From Pegea sp. RAD2-039 (Eukaryota > Chordata > Thaliacea > Salpida > Salpidae): a stretch of DNA of 64,000 nucleotides. The DNA lies in NCBI GenBank assembly GCA_034620365.1, contig JAQGEQ010000324.1, positions 186,001-250,000 on the forward strand, read 5' to 3'. Position numbers and translations under genes: made by a program. The notes under the pieces were generated by a model. It saw only the letters and a list, made by a program, of their open reading frames with translations. It did not search any database and was not told the DNA's origin. The first letter of the stretch is position 1. Each line of letters begins with the position of its first letter. This document shows positions 12,127 to 25,700 of this stretch, piece by piece.

Positions 12127-15100
12127 AATTATTAAGACGTTATCTTACTATTACCTACAAGTTCAAACTTTCAGGGGTTAACAATGCTTTAGTTTTTTCT
12201 GATAGAAAGAAAATAATACAGTCAAAAATTATATTTCTATGGTAATCGTCTAAATTAAAATTAGAGGCTTGATAATTATTTTAGTAGCGCAAGGTTATGC
12301 GTAATTTACATGTTTTAAAACTTGAACCACGTCAAAAAATATTGTATATCTTAGTTAGTACACTTAAATCGCTGGTTTATAATGATTTTAAATTAAAATC
12401 AGTATAATAATTAGTCAAAAACAACAGTTGAAAAAAAGCACAAAATATAACTTTCGCTTTTAGCATATAGATTACAAATATAAATAGCGTTTGAACAATG
12501 GTCTATGTAAAAATTAAACATAAAAATTAGTTGCAATGATACACAGCTACAAACAAGCGCTGTAATAGCATGTGCATACGAGATATAACAACAACAAGAA
12601 TAAACCTTTCAGAAACCACAAAATCTAGTATTGATACTACAGGCGAGAATCTTATTTCAATGAGAATTCACAACTACATCATTTGAAAGTAAACAACTAA
12701 AAGGAAGTATTTTCGCCAACTTAATTAGTTATACAGTCAAAGACAATCTTCTTGAATTATTTACAAAAGCGCCTTAGTTAGATTACAAAAAGCATACTAA
12801 GAAATAAAAATATTGACAAAGCAAAGTCAAGAGTAATCAAACATTCATAAAAATATTTTTTTAATAGTACCAACTTTTGATCACCAATAATCGAATCTAC
12901 TTGTAAGTTAGTGATAAACAATATTACTGAATTTGACTGATTTACATCATAAAATAATTGTGTCTTCTTCTTCTATAACCAGCGTCTGCAAATTCGGTTT
13001 GAAATGAAAGTAATTACGAAGTTTGCTTTCTGCGGGTGAATGAAAGTTGGAATCAAACCTATTTGTAAAATATTGCAACAAATAAATCCGAAAGATAACT
13101 AACTAAAAACCTGCCTAGAATTTAATCTTTGCGTTTGATGATCGACCATGCACAAGATTAGTCTGTGTTTAATGGTGTGCATATGATATTTATCTTATAA
13201 GAAGTGTGTGTGCTTCTTACAAAATGAAACAAATTTATAAAATGAATAAGCTTCTTATGTAAAAACTTCAAAATAACTGTTATGATGATATATTAATAAC
13301 AAAGTTGCAACTTAACGAGCTTTTTTGTCAGTATTTAAGTTCATTAAAAATATCTTTATTTTTCATTTAGATAATGATCATATATTTGAAAACATTTTTG
13401 CAAAAATATATAAAATTAAGCTAACAGTTGCTTGATGGTAGCAAAACAGAAAAACTGTTTGAGATTTGTTTTTAAATAACATTAAATCTGTTGTCACTTT
13501 AAAGTTCACTTTGAGGTGAGTCAAAGTGTTTTGGTGAGTTTAAGACAGTATTTTAATTTTTTTCAAACGCTGTGATATATACAACTACTAAATCCATATT
13601 TATTACATAATAACCAACCCTTTCAACCTTTAGACAAAAATAATGCTTATGAAGTGGTTTTTACTTAAACTTGAAGTCTACGTAAAATATTTTCTATGAT
13701 TTAATTTTGCAATATAAGCAACGAGACTATTTTTAATTTTAGAAAACTTTTTAAAAATTGAAAATTTGATAAAAATTATTGAATTAATAGTTTGAATTGT
13801 TTAATACTCAAAAGTAAATAATGAACTAAACATGTTTATTCAGAACAATTAAAATTCAAAATTAAAATTCAAAAAATAATAAGATCTCTATCAATTAGCT
13901 TTGTTTAATTATTAAAAGTTGTTATAAATTATTGATTTAATATTCTGAAAGGTAAAATATTTAAATTCAATTACTATAACAGCCATCTCTGATAAAACAT
14001 AAATAATTAATTGAAGCCTGGATATATCGATTATTCAAATCAATTTTCATAAAAATTTTTTAGTAATGTTTCATCTCTTAAAATTTTTTATAAAAATAAA
14101 TCAATAAAGTTTTTATAATTAAAAATGAAATTAATAGAAGACAAAACTATTAAATAGAATTATTTACAAAGTTGTAAAGATGTAAAAAATCTAAAATTTG
14201 TTTTGAAAAAAACTAAATTTAAAAAATGTTTACAGTTCGTGATTTACAAGGCTATAAATTATAAAGTTTAAAGAAATTGACAAATATTTAAAAAGAAAGC
14301 CACAACATACAGTTTAATTACCTTTCTTTATTTCCAATTTTGCTCAATAGTAAGCAAATAAAACTTTGTACTTTTAAATATATAAAAGTGGTTAGTTTCT
14401 ATTTAAAGAAGTTTTCTTTCAAAAGATACTTGACTGATATTGTCATCTATATTCTGGTTGGCTTGTCTAGATGCTAGAGGTGACTTTTATCTCAGCTTTA
14501 ATACGTTTCAATAACCTTCACAGCAAATCAAAAGTTGTTTATTTTATATATTAGCTGGTTTAGTATAGGCAAAATACTAACTACATTTTATAATTTTGCA
14601 ACAATCTGGCTTTTTATGTTACTGGTTTTGAAAAGTTAAAATTTGAAGTGAACTACAAAAACCCGACAAATAATTTGAGATATTTATTAAAGTTGTTGTC
14701 ATAAAAAGAAATAATTTGAGCGATATACAACGCGATCTGAAATAACCAATCAACAAAAATAATAAATTCATTATTAAAGAAATTAAGCAATATATAAGAA
14801 AATGAAAAAAAAATTTCATCACAAAATGTATTTGTAAATAACGAATTATGTTTAGTACTAGAACTAAGCTTCATCTATTTATATAAAAAGTGAAGATGCA
14901 AGAGGTACGTTTTCCGGCAGCAGCGACCTCAATTTAAACTTCAACTTACTTAAAGAAGTCGCCAGATGTCACTAGCAACCTGAGCTGGTACATTAGGACG
15001 GAGCAAAGTAGTCATGTGACTTTCTCGTACTTACCCTTCTCAATATATTACTTCATTTATTTAAACAAACAGAAACTGTAGATACGTCAATATAACACTA

Positions 15101-16706
15101 ATTACCGACTTAAAAACCACCTGGTCTCAAGCCTTGTGCTTGGTGACCTTGATGCAATGGCAGAAATATGGGCAAGGGTTAGAATAAAAAAGTGTTAGGT
15201 AAGGGAGACAAGAAAACACAATTTGTAGCTGATTTGCACCATAAAATCACCTAAAATATTTTTGTTGATAAAACAGTTGAACAGTCGTTGGCTTGTAGTT
15301 ATTCAATGTTAGTGAGTTTTATAGTAGACAGAAAAAACATGGGAACCAGAATTTGTAGAAACTGTTTGCAGACTAAGTCTTGGTTATAAGATGATATAAA
15401 ATATCCTCAACAATCGAAGATTTGTTCAGTGGGTATCTTCAAAAGTACTTTTGAAGAATGTTAGTTTGAAAAGAAAGAAAGAGAACAAAAAATTGATGAT
15501 TGTTAGAAAGTTTCATTCGCGAAAAAGTTATATCCAAAAAAGTCTGTAAAAAAACAAATTATTTGCAGTGATATGTTAGCAAACTAACTTGTTAAAAACA
15601 GTTTTAATCAATTTGAAGCAGCTTTTGTGAAAACTCACCAACTTTACGACGCTGAGTTCGAACAAGAAAATCGTTGATCAGCATCAGCAAGTTTCATTTG
15701 ACAATTATCAATGTCTTCAAAAGTAGAGCTAAAAACAAATTGATGAGATAAAAAATCTGAGTTTTTGATGAACGTTTTCTACACAAGACTACATAGACAA
15801 TTAAAAGCAGATAAAGCAAGTCATTAGTGTCAATTTGATACGACCTGTGGCTGATAATAAGTTAAACTTGAAAAATAAGCAGCCATGACGTGCTCAGATG
15901 TAGTCATGTTCGAAGTGAGTAATTTCAGTTTGATTGGAGATCTTTTTCCAATATTTTTTATTAAAAGTTTTTAGAATTAATTTGGTTATTAACCAAGTAT
16001 TACTAAAATTGGAATATTTTTTCAACTTTATGAATTGTTTTTGTAAAATTAGAAAGTTGTTTGTTATACTTTCTAGTTGAATCTAAGACTAAACGTGATA
16101 AAGATTACCAAATATTTGAAGAATGTAGTGAGAAGAAAGGCTTGTAAAGAAATGTGATTTTCTAGACTGTACTGATTCAAAAAATATTTTGTGAGTAAAG
16201 AAAAAACTGTTAGACCTCAAACAACAAAACTTAGAAGTATGAAAACTGAAAATAGATATTTAAAGACATAGAATTTGTAAATACTTAAAAAAATCAAAAA
16301 TTTATTTATTCATTTATTACAATAAATGCGTTATAAAAATAGTTTTATAAAATAGATGGAGTAAAAAAAGCTAATTATAAAATTATTATTTGACTATCTG
16401 CAAACAAAATTGTTAAAATTATTTGAAGTTTGTAAGTTTTTGTTCATTCACAAAAGTGTTCATTGATAAAACCACATGTACTAACAAGAAAGGAAATGAT
16501 GTCATTTCTTATTGTGTTTGTAGAAAAGTTTTATATAGTAGTAAAAGAAAAGCAGTAACTTTTGAACACAAAACCTTTTCGGAATTTATGGTCTGATTTC
16601 ACTTAAATTGACATCTGAACAAATACTGACACAAAATACCAAAGATGAAATAAAGTTTTTGTGACTTTTAACTATTTGAAACACAACTAATAGTTGAGAA
16701 GTTATT
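12127..16706. other. TOMM22-NFAT5 intergenic region without a confident gene
   Basis: Mostly AT-rich and closed in all frames. The part at about 14890-15200 is less AT-rich and has short open stretches on both strands with coding-like composition, but no consistent exon chain and no recognised family. Bases 15200-16250 also hold short broken frames, possibly an old mobile element. The right end (about 16300-16706) is the likely NFAT5 3' untranslated region. Confidence 0.45.
16301..16317 (-). terminator. Cluster of polyadenylation signals for the NFAT5-like gene
   Basis: Three minus-strand AATAAA hexamers overlap or adjoin here, about 390-405 bases after the proposed NFAT5 stop codon. Confidence 0.45.
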
Positions 16707-19700
16707 TTACCTGCACAATTGTGATTTATCTGCAGAAATTCCATGTAATTGTTGTTCATCAACTGCTTCAAGAGACTGTAGAAGAAATATAAAGTTTACA
16801 AAATAAATAAAATGATTTTGCTTTTGTTGGAAATTGTAAAACTATTTCACTATCAAATTATCAGTAAAAATAAACGAATTTTTATTAAAAACAAACTTTG
16901 TAGCTGTTAAAGTGACAACAAACAACATGAGCTATACTGATATGTGATTAAAAAGCAGATTTATTGGCAATAGTTCAAAATCTGTATTGTTGACAATAAC
17001 ACAACCATTAAGGTTCTATTAACTTTCTAAATATATTTGGAATCCTTCAAATATTCAAAATGATTGAAATATTCAACAAAAGTATAAAAAAGATGAAAAC
17101 TTTTTAATTATTTCATGAAACTTTCTTCTTTAATTTACAAGCACTTTTGAAGTTTTGTGGCTAGATAAAGTCAAAGAAGCTCTTTTTAAATCTAAATATT
17201 TTTCAAATGAGAGAGCAGCTACATACCATTTGAGGAGTCATCTGGACATCTTCATCATGAATATTAACAGGATTAACAGATGAAGGAGACTGGTTTATAC
17301 TAGAACTTGTTGGGCTGGCTACTGAAGAGTGTTTAGAATGAATTGGTTTGACAACAACATTTGGGTCAACTAGAAACATATTGGCATCCTGTAAACAACA
17401 TCTTTATCATGAAGACGTCAATTAGATAAAGATGAAACTTACAACCACAGATGATAGAAACGGAAGCTCTTGATGTTGATGCTCAAAGCTTTCATTAGTT
17501 TGATGTAGAAATTGCTTCGGTGAAGTCTGATCTACATTATCAAATTCTTTATCCAACATTTCGACGTCATTGTTGCTGATGTAACATGCTTCCGATGACG
17601 TCACGATATTAGTAGAAGTGGTGAAGCATGATGAATTAGAAATTGGGTTAGTTGTGGTGATTGGAAAGTTATTTATAACCGTAGCTTGATGGTCCACACC
17701 ACTGAAGCTAATACTACTGGCTTGCGAGGATATTTGCGGCATATAGGACCGCAGAACATCATTATCATTGACCATTAAGCTAGAAATAGGACTAGTGGAC
17801 ATTTGGATGGAAGAAGGACACTTTGAAAGGCCATCATCGTCGAGGTTAAAGTGGTTATCAAAGCCCAAGGACAGTCCACTTTCCATTACTCTACTGTTTG
17901 GTTCATCACTCTGGGACATTAAGCTCTCTTCAATTCTAGAGTTGGACTCTGGGCTTGAGATACAAGTGTTATGGGATAAACTGGGACAATTGTCCAGGCT
18001 GATGTTAGAACATGACTTTTGTAAGCCAGTACCACGTGACGTTAGCGAGAAGATGTTTGCAGCAGATGGAGATGTGCTAGTCGCTGAGATGTGACAATGA
18101 ACAGGCGAAGCTGTTGATGATTGAAAAGATGCGAGTTGAATTTGCTGTGGTGAAAACTGCTGAGTTGTCAGATCATTTGTTGCTGATATGTGCATCAATT
18201 CGCACTGTGAAATAGTTTGTAAAGTTGTGCTAGATGGTTGTAGCGAGTGATCAGTAGATGGTTGATGATGGTCGTCTGCTTGGTTGTTGCTGATTGATTG
18301 AAAAGTGAAAATATTAAGTGGCTGGTTTGGTGGTTGAAAAAGCTGGTCATTGAATGATGATGGCTGCTGTTGGGTTATTGGACAACTAACTGGTGAAAAT
18401 TGTTGGTTTTGTTGAATCGACTTTTGTAAAGTTTGGTTTGTGCTCTGATGTATTTGTTGCTGGTTGGCTTGTTGTTGTATTTGATGTGCTAAATGATTGA
18501 TCGGTGCTGTTAAGTTTGAATGAAACTGTTGCTGGTTAATCTGGTGGGATGGTTGCTGCTGGCTTATCTGGTGGGATGGTTGCTGCTGGTTTATCTGGTG
18601 GGATGGTTGCTGCTGGTTAATCTGGTGAGATGGTTGTTGCTGGTTTATCTGGTGAGATGGTTGTTGCTGGTTTATTTGATGAGCTGGTTGCTGCTGATTA
18701 ATTTGATGAGCTGGTTGCTGCTGGTTAATTTGGTGAACTGGTTGCTGCTGGTTTATTTGATGAGCTGGCTGTTGCTGGTTTATTTGATGAGATGGTTGCT
18801 GTTGGTTAATCTGGTGAGATGGTTGCTGCTGGTTTATTTGATGGGCTGGTTGCTGCTGGTTAATCTGGTGAGATGGTTGTGTCTGGTTTATTTGATGAGC
18901 TGGTTGCTGCTGGTTTATTTGATGAGATGGTTGCTGCTGGTTTATTTGATGAGATGGTTGCTGCTGGTTAATCTGGTGAGATGGTTGCTGCTGGTTTATC
19001 TGATGAGCTGGTTGCTGCTGGTTTATCTGATGAGATGGTTGCGGCTGGTTTATTTGATGAGATGGTTGCTGCTGGTTTATTTGATGAACTGGTTGCTGCT
19101 GATTTATTTGATGAGCTGGTTGCTGCTGATTAATCTGATGAGATGGTTGTTGCTGGTTAATCTGATGAGATGGTTGTTGCTGGTTTATTTGGTGAGATGT
19201 TTGCTGCTGGTTTACTTGATGAGATGATTGTTGCTGGTTTATCTGATGAGATGGTTGCTGGTTGGCTTGTTGTTGTATTTGATGTGCTAAATGATTGATC
19301 GGTGCTGTTAAGTTTGAATGAAACTGTTGCTGGTTAATCTGGTGGGATGGTTGTTGCTGGTTTATCTGGTGGGATGGTTGCTGCTGGTTTATCTGGTGAG
19401 ATGGTTGCTGCTGGTTTATTTGATGAACTGATTGCTGTTGGTTAACTTGATGAGATGGTTGCTGCTGGTTAACTTGGTGAGATGGTTGCTGCTGGTTTAT
19501 CTGATGAGATGGTTGCTGCTGGTTTATCTGATGAGATGGTGGTTGCTGGTTAATCTGGTGAGATGGTTGTTGTTGGTTTATCTGGTGAGATGGTTGCTGC
19601 TGGTTTATTTGATGAGATGGTTGTTGCTGATTTATCTGGTGAGCTGGTTGTTGCGGATTTATTTGATGAGCTGGCTGTTGCTGGTTAATATGTTGAGATG

Positions 19701-22700
19701 TTTGCTGCTGGTTAATCTGATGAGCTGGTTGCTGCTGATTTATCTGATGAGATGGTTGTTGCTGGTTAATCTGATGAGCTGGTTGTTGCTGGTTTATTTG
19801 ATGAGCTGGTTGCTGCTGGTTAATCTGGTGAGATGGTTGCTGCTGGTTAATCTGATGAGCTGGTTGTTGCTGGTTTATCTGATGAGCTGGTTGTTGCTGG
19901 TTTATCTGATGAGCTGGTTGCTGCTGGTTTATCTGATGAGCTGGTTGTTGCTGGTTTATTTGATGACCTGGTTGCTGCTGGTTAATCTGGTGAGATGGTT
20001 GTTGCTGATTAATCTGATGAGCTGGTTGCTGCTGGTTTATCTGATGAGATGGTGGTTGCTGGTTTATCTGATGAGATGGTTGTTGCTGGTTTATCTGGTG
20101 AGATGGTTGCTGCTGGTTAATCTGGTGAGATGGTTGCTGCTGGTTTATCTGGTGAGATGGTTGTTGCTGGTTTATCTGGTGAGATGGTTGTTGCTGGTTT
20201 ATCTGGTGAGCTGGTTGTTGCTGGTTAATCTGGTGAGCTGGTTGTTGCTGGTTAATCTGGTGAGCTGGTTGTTGCTGGTTAATCTGGTGTATATTATGTT
20301 GATTATTTTGATGAATTGCTTGACACTGATTGCGTTGACTTATACTTTGTGAAATATTTGATTGATATGTTTGACAATCTTGTTGCAAATGTTGAAAATG
20401 TTGGTTTTGTAGCTGAGCTGGCTGAGATTGTTGTAATTGTATATTTTCTTGTTGCTTTTGTTGTAAATTTGTCGAAGGATCTTGTAGAAACTGCTTTTGC
20501 TGTTGTTGTGAATGTAATTTGAATAATCCAGGTTGAATTACAGAGCGTAGCGGTTTGTTAGAAGAGTGCTGCTGCTGTTGAAAGAGGCTCACTGATGTTG
20601 ATTGGCTTGGGAAATTCTGAGACGAGTTTTCTGCGCATCGATTTGATGATGGAGGCTCTACTTTTAGAGATTGTCCTTTCCAACTTTTATCATCAAAAGT
20701 ACTTAATGGTGATGTGTTGATAAAAGTAACATCTAGAGAACTAGAGAGGACAGGGTCATGAGAAACAGGGACATTAACCTCATGTGAGTCTTCCATAGAC
20801 TGCAAAGTGATTTTGGAGTCTTGAATACTAGCATTCTCACCACTAAGTGTCGCTGTTTTATGACAAGCAGTAAAGTTAAATAAACTTTTTTTGCCACTTG
20901 AGGGCACTGTTGCTCCTGATATTCGCTTCAAGTCAAAATTTGGAAACAGCTGGGAGTTAGTGTTTGTCGTGGAGTTGGCTGGTACCCCAAACAAAGGATT
21001 AACTCCAAATTGGTTTGTAAAAGAGCTTGAGTTAATTGAAATTCGGTTCGAGTCGCCCTGATGAACTTTTGGGGTTGGTTTTTCAACGCTAACATTTGGT
21101 GAAGGTTCTGGAACCACTTGAGTGAAAGTCACTGGTTTAGGGATCATTTGAGAGAAAGACACTGGATAAGGAAGATCTGTTGAAAGCAAAATCAGGTTAA
21201 TCTACTAAAAAGTCTTTGAAGGAAGATTACCTGATGATGCTGTTGTAGTTTTTGGTGATGAAGGATCAGAATTGACATCTACAGACATCAATAGCTCCGA
21301 AAACCACGAAACGAATTTGTGACGGTCAGAAAAAGTACTCAGGAACTTCTTGACGTGGTTATCAACGCAAGAAGCTGAAAACAGAAGTAAGTTGACATTG
21401 GCAAGCAAGTGGAAAGGCAAAGGAGGATATTTTGATGTTACTGGTTGTTATCATTGTTGACTTGTAAATTATCGCAGGTCGGTTAGACTAAAAAGCTCTT
21501 TGAAAATCGATATTGTTTAAGAGCTCTCTTACAAATTGATATTTCATTAAAGTATTCGAACACTTTACTTTAAGTGAGTTTAAAAAAGAAACAAATTACA
21601 GTTATCTCCATCTTCTGATCCTGTTGGATTAGGATTATTGATGATAGAAGATGCTATTGATGATGTTGAGTTAGGAGAAGATAGTGATGAAGACTTTTGA
21701 ATGATTGGATCATATGTAAAGCTGTGAGGATCGCATTTGCGGCGGTTGTACTCAATGTAGACTTGGACGTTTACGGGCTTTGTGATCTTGGTATTGTGGT
21801 ACGGAGGTACTTCGACAACCAAATGAGCCTGTAAACATCACTTCTAATAAACTTGAATTTTTTGAAAGAAGCAGTAAATAATGTATAAGCCAGTCAATAA
21901 ATTTATTGATTTCAGTGAAAAGTAAAAAAAAAAGATGATAGAGAGAAAAAGTTTTGATGAAGAGTAATAAAATGAAGTAAAAATGTTTGAGGAAAGATTT
22001 GGAAATTTCTAAAAGTTTTGTAAACAACTCATATATATATTTGATTCAAATTATGCTTGAAAAAAATGTTATTTGAGAATAACAAACAACCACAAAAACT
22101 GTTGTTTGCTTTCTAGTGTAATTAAATTGAAAATGTTTAGTAAGTTTGTAGTAATATAATGAAGAGTTATTTAAATTAAAGTATTTCAATTAAAGTTTAA
22201 ATAATCACATATTACATTTGTACAAAAATCATTTTGAATCATTCAAAAGAAGAAATAATTACTTGAAATTTATGTATCTCAATTTTTATCACTAAAATTA
22301 CTATTTAATCGCTTTTTTTGCCTACTGTAATAATAAAGTGATATCGAACAAAGAACTGAAATAAGAATTCTCCAAATTCTGCTTGTGCGGAAGCCACAAG
22401 TTTCAATTATCGAACATGATTTTCAATTCTATTGCGTTTTGTTTTCAGAGCTGAATTTTGTGAGCTTATTCTTGTAGTAAGCTTTTAGATTAATTATTTT
22501 GTAAAAAAAAGTTTCTTAAATAGCTCTACTAAACAAGATTTGTTTTTATAAGTTTAAAAACTATAAATTATTAAAGAAAGAATAAAATATTTCAGTGGAC
22601 AAAAAAAAGATAAAAGAAGGTTTGAAGATAATTTTATTACAGTGCGAAATTGCTGAACAAATTAAAAAAAGAAAAAAAAAACTGTAAGGAACTATTTAAA

Positions 22701-25700
22701 AGATTTGATCGCTAACTACAAGATCAAATATTCTATTTTCTTATAATTGACAAGATTAGAAAGATGTGATTTGAACAAATGATGTAGGTACCTGGTTAAA
22801 GGTGTTGCGGTCCACCTGACCTGCTGCACTCCAGTGACTACCTACAGATTAAAGACTTATTTACAAGGTTTACAAGAAACAATTTGGAAATACCATCGGC
22901 TTCCTCAGGATCTTGAAAGATTACTTTTATTCCTTTTCGAAAATTTCTACCAATAATAAACATCTCCGCTCCTCCTATCACAGAACATCTATCGAGACTC
23001 TTTTTTATGATCTCTGGATGTCCTGGAGGTTGAGCTGTAAGAAGATACTTACTTACATCAAGATGAAGAACTTTTCATAGTTCGCTGGTTTAGTTTTATA
23101 TCGAATCTACTTTTTGACACAACAAACTAAAACTTGTTTGTTTTGTTTTTGAACTGAAAACACAAGTGCAGGATGTTACAGAAATAGTTTCCGAATTTCT
23201 CGTTCATCTTTTCGTTGTATTCAATATAAAATGGAAGTTTTTAATGAGCACTAAACTTACCAAAGATTAAATATAAATAATCTACAATACTCCTTAAACA
23301 TTTTCAAGTCTTATGGCAGAATTTTTAATTATCAAACGCTGAAAAATCTGAAAACAAATGTGGTCCGGGGTTTATGGGTGCAGAAAGGGTTTGGGAATAC
23401 AGAATCATTAGGAGCGATGATACTTCAAAGTTTGTTGAGTGTTAAAAATCTATAAAAAGTAATTTTGACGCGATGAAGAAGTGAAGAAATTATTGATTGT
23501 GTATCTGTGTTTAAAAGAGACAGCATAAAAGATAAAAGTTGAAAAAGTTACATATACAAGTTTTTTAAATTGTTTTCAACTATTTGTAAATTGTTTAAAA
23601 AATGAAGTAAAATATTTTAATTGAGAAAATTTAGAGCGAAAGTTTATAAAAGATATTCTTTTTCAATTCAAGTAAAATTGTAACGGTTATAAAGGATTTT
23701 TTAGTGTCAAAGTATCTGCTACTATTCATAGATTTTTGCCTGACTATTAAATACTTAATTTACTTTCTGAGACTAATCACCTAAAGACATAATTGCTGTA
23801 AATTGTAGAAAGCTTATTGAAAATTAAAACTTACAAAAAAACTCCTTTAAAAGATGTTTAATGATAAGAGTTATCAGAAGAATTGAACATTTTCTTGATG
23901 TTTAATCACTAAACTAATGTTCAGTGAAAATTGATAAAAAGTTATTGATAAAACATAATTAAGCTGAAAATGATAAGGTTGGTGATTTGAACAATTTTGT
24001 TGAAAGCAAAACACTGAATGGCATCAACTGGTTTTGATAAATCATTTGTACTTACTGCAACTTATTCGGTTTGAAGTCACTTGTAAAACTGGACATTCTG
24101 CAAGCTTCAGGGTATTGGTAGAATTTTCATGAAGAAATATTCGAAAAACAAGACGGACATTTTGGCTTCTTTTTTTTGGGCGCTGAAGCCCAAATCTTGC
24201 TTGCACATCTGCATTTCTTAGTTTTAGTATCCCGACACAGTCCACACTAAAATTTCAATCTCAAATAATTGATGAATTATCTCATAAAAAAATTGAACAA
24301 AACTAAAGTTTTGTCTTATCACCAGTTGAGTAATTTATATTATTTTATTTCCTGCTTCCAATTTGACTTGCAAATTTCGTATTAAAAACTCCCTACTTTG
24401 TTATTAGTCAGAGAAAGTCTATTAGCATTTTTTATTAAAATTTTAGTGAAATAAAACAATGAATAAATAAAATTAATAGCAAATGCGCATACCACAGACA
24501 ATCTATTTTTAATTTTTATCAGAAATTGTGCTTTAAGTAAACTTTAGCAAATACTTAAGAAAAACAAATATGATATTAAACACTAAAAGCACCAATAATT
24601 TTACTTCATTGAATTTCATTCATTATTAAACATAAATATCATTTTGATTAATTTTTCTGTGCAAATCACTAAGCAGCTTCAACCACATGGAAATAAATGA
24701 GATGAAATTCAAATTGATAGATAAGTGACAGTTACCTGATCACTTCCGATGTATCAACTAACATGGACAAGACGATAGTCCCATCTACATCCACCTCTCT
24801 ACAAGGACTTGTATTTCTGCCTGATACTTTACAGGCTTGGTAGAAACCGTGAGGTTTTAATCTTTCACCGGTTTCAGATATAACAAAGATATGTAAAGTG
24901 GCTTTACCCGAGTGTCCTTTCACCTAAAGTGATATGTTCAAATCTGAAGCAAAATCCATCGAGACTTACTTTTAGTTGAGGGAATCCTTGCTGAGAGGAA
25001 TCTTTTACAGGACCACGACTGCCTTCTGTCAAATACCTTGCGCGATGTTGTGGTTCGGGTTGAACCACTATTTCGAGGGAGCATCCTTTTGTTGATGAAG
25101 GATAGGTGAGGGTAAAGGCGTTGAAATCCTTGTAAATGACTTCATCGTTGTGGATAGCGATCCCTAGATCTTTTGTAAAGCTGCAGAATTGAGGCTGGTT
25201 GATTGTTAAAAGAGGTGCTTCTGTGATTTCAGCTTTGATAACTGCGTTGGCTACTTGCTCTCTAGAAAAGAAATCAAGATAGTGAAAATTGGGTGGAAAT
25301 ATTGATGTTTCAGATCGGCCTGTACGAGTTACCAAAGCTGGTTCATACCTACAGAAAGCAGCTTATTAATTGAACAGTTTAATGAAAAAGTAAAGTTGTC
25401 AATTTTCTTTCTATCATAATTAAACCAGTTTTAGTTTGATATTCGCTTCACTGATTTAGAGTTGAAAAAAAGAACTTTGAAAGTTTATTAGCTGAAATTA
25501 GATTTGAAAAAGTTGTCCAGCTATTACATAATTATCGCTTGTGAAAGGATTTTACATAACTTTAAGATGGAATCGTTTTGTTGTATGGATAGTCTAAAAG
25601 AATTTCTCATTTGCAAAAATTATAAAAATAAATTTGTCATAAATGAGAAAGCGATGGTGATAAAGAACAATATTTGACAGTTTCAATTATTCTTAATAAA

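Noticed and set aside
14619-14874. Overlapping minus-strand frames of 67 and 73 codons
   Set aside because: Hydrophobic, AT-driven composition, two overlapping frames and no supporting signals.
18520-20352. Two long plus-strand open frames (about 235 and 306 codons) rich in Leu, Trp and Val opposite the NFAT5 repeat
   Set aside because: They are the antisense reading of the 27-base NFAT5 minisatellite, which lacks stops on both strands; the sense strand fits a well-phased exon of a recognised gene.
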